From positions 310,001 through 374,000 of the forward strand of contig NZ_JABMEG010000001.1 in the NCBI RefSeq assembly GCF_013179735.1: 64,000 nt of DNA, given 5' to 3'. Shown here in pieces: positions 62,465 to 64,000 of the stretch (its first letter is position 1; each line of letters begins with the position of its first letter). The stretch comes from Permianibacter fluminis (lineage in GTDB: Bacteria; Pseudomonadota; Gammaproteobacteria; Enterobacterales; Permianibacteraceae). Below the pieces are notes generated by a model that saw nothing but the letters and a program-made list of their open reading frames with translations, was not told the DNA's origin and ran no database searches. Both the position numbers and the translations under genes were made by a program.

Positions 62465-64000
62465 ATGAAACTGCGACAAGTGGTTTTAGCCATTGCCGCG
62501 GCGGGGTACGTAGCCAGTGCCAGCGCCGGGGTCATGGATTGGTTGCTGGGCCGATCCGAGCCCCAACCGCAAGGCCGACTGACAGCACCGCATGTCGGCA
62601 CCCTCGACAGCAAAGAGCAGGCCGAACGGCGCGAAAAATTGCGCCAGCAGCTGAACTGGCGCGCCGGTGACCAAACCAACGTCATCCAGGCCAACGTGCA
62701 CCGCGCCGGGGTCGGCAATGCCGTGCCGTTCGTGCGCGAAAAAGGTTTGACCGGTGAACAGACCTACATCGTTCAACTGGCCGATCAACCACTGGCGCTG
62801 TATCAAGGTGGCGTCTCTGGCTACGCAGCAGTAGCTGGCAAAAACGGCAAGGCCAAGATCGGCAGCAAGCTGAATCTGAAAACCAACGCTGTGAAAAACT
62901 ACAGCAGCTATCTCGGCAAGCAACAAGCCAGCGCGCTGAATCGCATTCGTGCGCAAGTGAAAAGCAATGCCACGCCGTTTCATTACTACAAGAACGCATT
63001 CAACGGCATGGCGCTGCGGCTGAGCCAGGATCAGGCGGAAGCCGTCAGCAAATTGCCGGGCGTGCTCAGCGTGACTCGCTCGCAATTGCTGAAGCTGAAC
63101 ACCGATGTCGGCCCGACTCATATCGGCGCCGGCGAAATCTGGGATGGCAGCGCCGCCGGCATCAGCGGCCCGACGCTCGGCGAAGGCATGATCGCCGGCA
63201 TTCTCGACACCGGCATCAACAGCGATCACCCGTCATTTGCTGCCACCGGTGGCGATGGCTACAGCCACAGTAACCCGTACGGCAGTGGCGTCTACAAAGG
63301 CGATTGCGCCAAGCCGGAATTTGCCGCGCTGTGTAACGACAAACTGATCGGTATCCACTCCTATCCGGAAGTCACCAATGCCTATCTGGATTGGGATCTG
63401 GTGGACCCGAACACCGGCCAACCGAAACGTCCGGCCAATGGCGAGGACTATCACGGTCACGGTTCGCACACGGCCAGCACCGTCGCCGGCAACGTCATGT
63501 ATAACGTGCCGCTGAGCGTGCCAACCCTCGGCGAAACCGGTGATGGCTACGCCTTGCCGCACACCTTTGCCCGCATCTCCGGTGTCGCACCGCATGCCAA
63601 CATCGTGGCGTATCAGGTTTGCTACTACGGCAACAGCGGCGACAAGTTTGCCGGCTGTCCGGAAACGGCCACGCTGAAAGCGGTGGATGACGCGATTGCC
63701 GACGGCGTCGACGTGATCAACTACTCGATCGGTGGCGGTGAGCGTTTCCCTTGGGAAAGCCCGACCGAACTTGCCTTCCTCGCTGCCCGCGAAGCTGGTA
63801 TCAGTGTCGCTGCTGCGGCCGGCAACGCCGGTCCGTTCTACCGCGATCACAGCTCGCCGTGGCTGGCCGCAATTGCCGCGACCACGCACGGTCGCGCGAT
63901 CGAGCTCGGCACCAAAAAGCTGCAGGATTTCAGCGGCGGTGACAACCCGCCGGGCTGGGCCTTGAGTGGCTATAGCCTGAGCGGTGGCATCACCGCGCCG
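62465..64000 (+). CDS. Subtilisin-like S8 secreted serine protease (partial, runs off right edge)
   Basis: 512 codons seen. AGGAGA precedes the ATG. Signal peptide KLRQVVLAIAAAGYVASASA, inhibitor-type propeptide (TYIVQLADQPLALYQGG... ALNRIRAQVKS... MALRLSQDQAEAVSKLPGVL), then the S8 catalytic domain: Asp248 in GILDTGINSDHPSF, His332 in GHGSHTASTVAGN and oxyanion Asn454 in AAAAGNAGPFYRD. The serine and any C-terminal sorting tail lie outside the window. A large PA-type insertion is expected after the Asn motif. Extracellular protease; export by the T2SS of this window is likely but inferred. It diverges from the mipA cluster. Confidence 0.95.
   Translation, partial: MKLRQVVLAIAAAGYVASASAGVMDWLLGRSEPQPQGRLTAPHVGTLDSKEQAERREKLRQQLNWRAGDQTNVIQANVHRAGVGNAVPFVREKGLTGEQTYIVQLADQPLALYQGGVSGYAAVAGKNGKAKIGSKLNLKTNAVKNYSSYLGKQQASALNRIRAQVKSNATPFHYYKNAFNGMALRLSQDQAEAVSKLPGVLSVTRSQLLKLNTDVGPTHIGAGEIWDGSAAGISGPTLGEGMIAGILDTGINSDHPSFAATGGDGYSHSNPYGSGVYKGDCAKPEFAALCNDKLIGIHSYPEVTNAYLDWDLVDPNTGQPKRPANGEDYHGHGSHTASTVAGNVMYNVPLSVPTLGETGDGYALPHTFARISGVAPHANIVAYQVCYYGNSGDKFAGCPETATLKAVDDAIADGVDVINYSIGGGERFPWESPTELAFLAAREAGISVAAAAGNAGPFYRDHSSPWLAAIAATTHGRAIELGTKKLQDFSGGDNPPGWALSGYSLSGGITAP

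Overview
The window reads as chromosomal DNA of a free-living Gram-negative gammaproteobacterium. By eye it is moderately GC-rich, with GC-poorer patches around 1-4,800, 10,440-10,820 and 39,690-40,270. Support for the class: an hslR-hslO pair diverging from a complete type II secretion (T2SS) operon gspC-N that runs into yrfG-nudE-cysQ, as in several gammaproteobacterial orders; a rhombosortase with a GlyGly-CTERM substrate; an RstA/RstB-like two-component system; MipA/OmpV porin-like proteins; two HAE1-type RND pumps. I cannot assign a genus.

Layout. 1-4,821 (minus): an accessory block with a partial giant SpvB/FG-GAP protein, a secreted Fn3-like protein and a small secreted protein. 5,180-7,372 (minus): a signalling operon of a receiver-CheC protein and a PAS-GGDEF diguanylate cyclase, each preceded by a tiny start-overlapping ORF that duplicates the N-terminus of the gene it precedes. 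7,562-10,417: a large secreted gluzincin with a beta-barrel-like C-terminus. 10,830-12,235: hslO and hslR. 12,524-25,358 (plus): T2SS genes C to N, interrupted between gspE and gspF by a non-coding element of about 530 bp with terminal inverted repeats. 25,513-27,607: yrfG, nudE, cysQ. 27,879-35,706 (minus): a small membrane protein, an orphan hybrid-sensor-type histidine kinase, a TolB-amidohydrolase fusion, a GNAT acetyltransferase and a MepA-like peptidase. 35,855-39,686 (plus): an M48 peptidase and three AIM24-family paralogues. 40,309-43,846: a PLP decarboxylase, NDH-2 and a cytochrome c5-like protein. 44,181-53,363: two convergent RND pump pairs separated by a hexanucleotide microsatellite and a strong bidirectional terminator. 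53,742: tRNA-Arg(CCG) with a decayed copy of its 3' end and terminator downstream. 54,284-57,103: a VIT-vWA protein ending in a GlyGly-CTERM-like tail, followed by its probable rhombosortase. 57,100-62,198 (minus): a two-component system with a duplicated MipA-DUF3019 gene pair. 62,465 to the end: a partial subtilisin-like secreted protease.

How the parts fit. Much of the window concerns the cell surface and secretion. T2SS exports folded periplasmic proteins; the rhombosortase/GlyGly-CTERM pair and the large S8 protease are the kinds of proteins known in other gammaproteobacteria to travel by T2SS, so machine, processing enzyme and candidate cargo lie within about 50 kb (inference). No pseudopilin peptidase (gspO/pilD), TolC-type outer-membrane channel or T2SS pilotin is present, so these must be supplied from elsewhere.

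The points most worth checking are the two N-terminus-duplicating mini-ORFs, the element splitting the gsp operon, the pairing of a VIT-vWA protein with a rhombosortase, the duplicated MipA-DUF3019 module, the RND permease with an extra membrane tail and the AIM24 triplet. I found no CRISPR array, integrase, transposase, prophage or rRNA.
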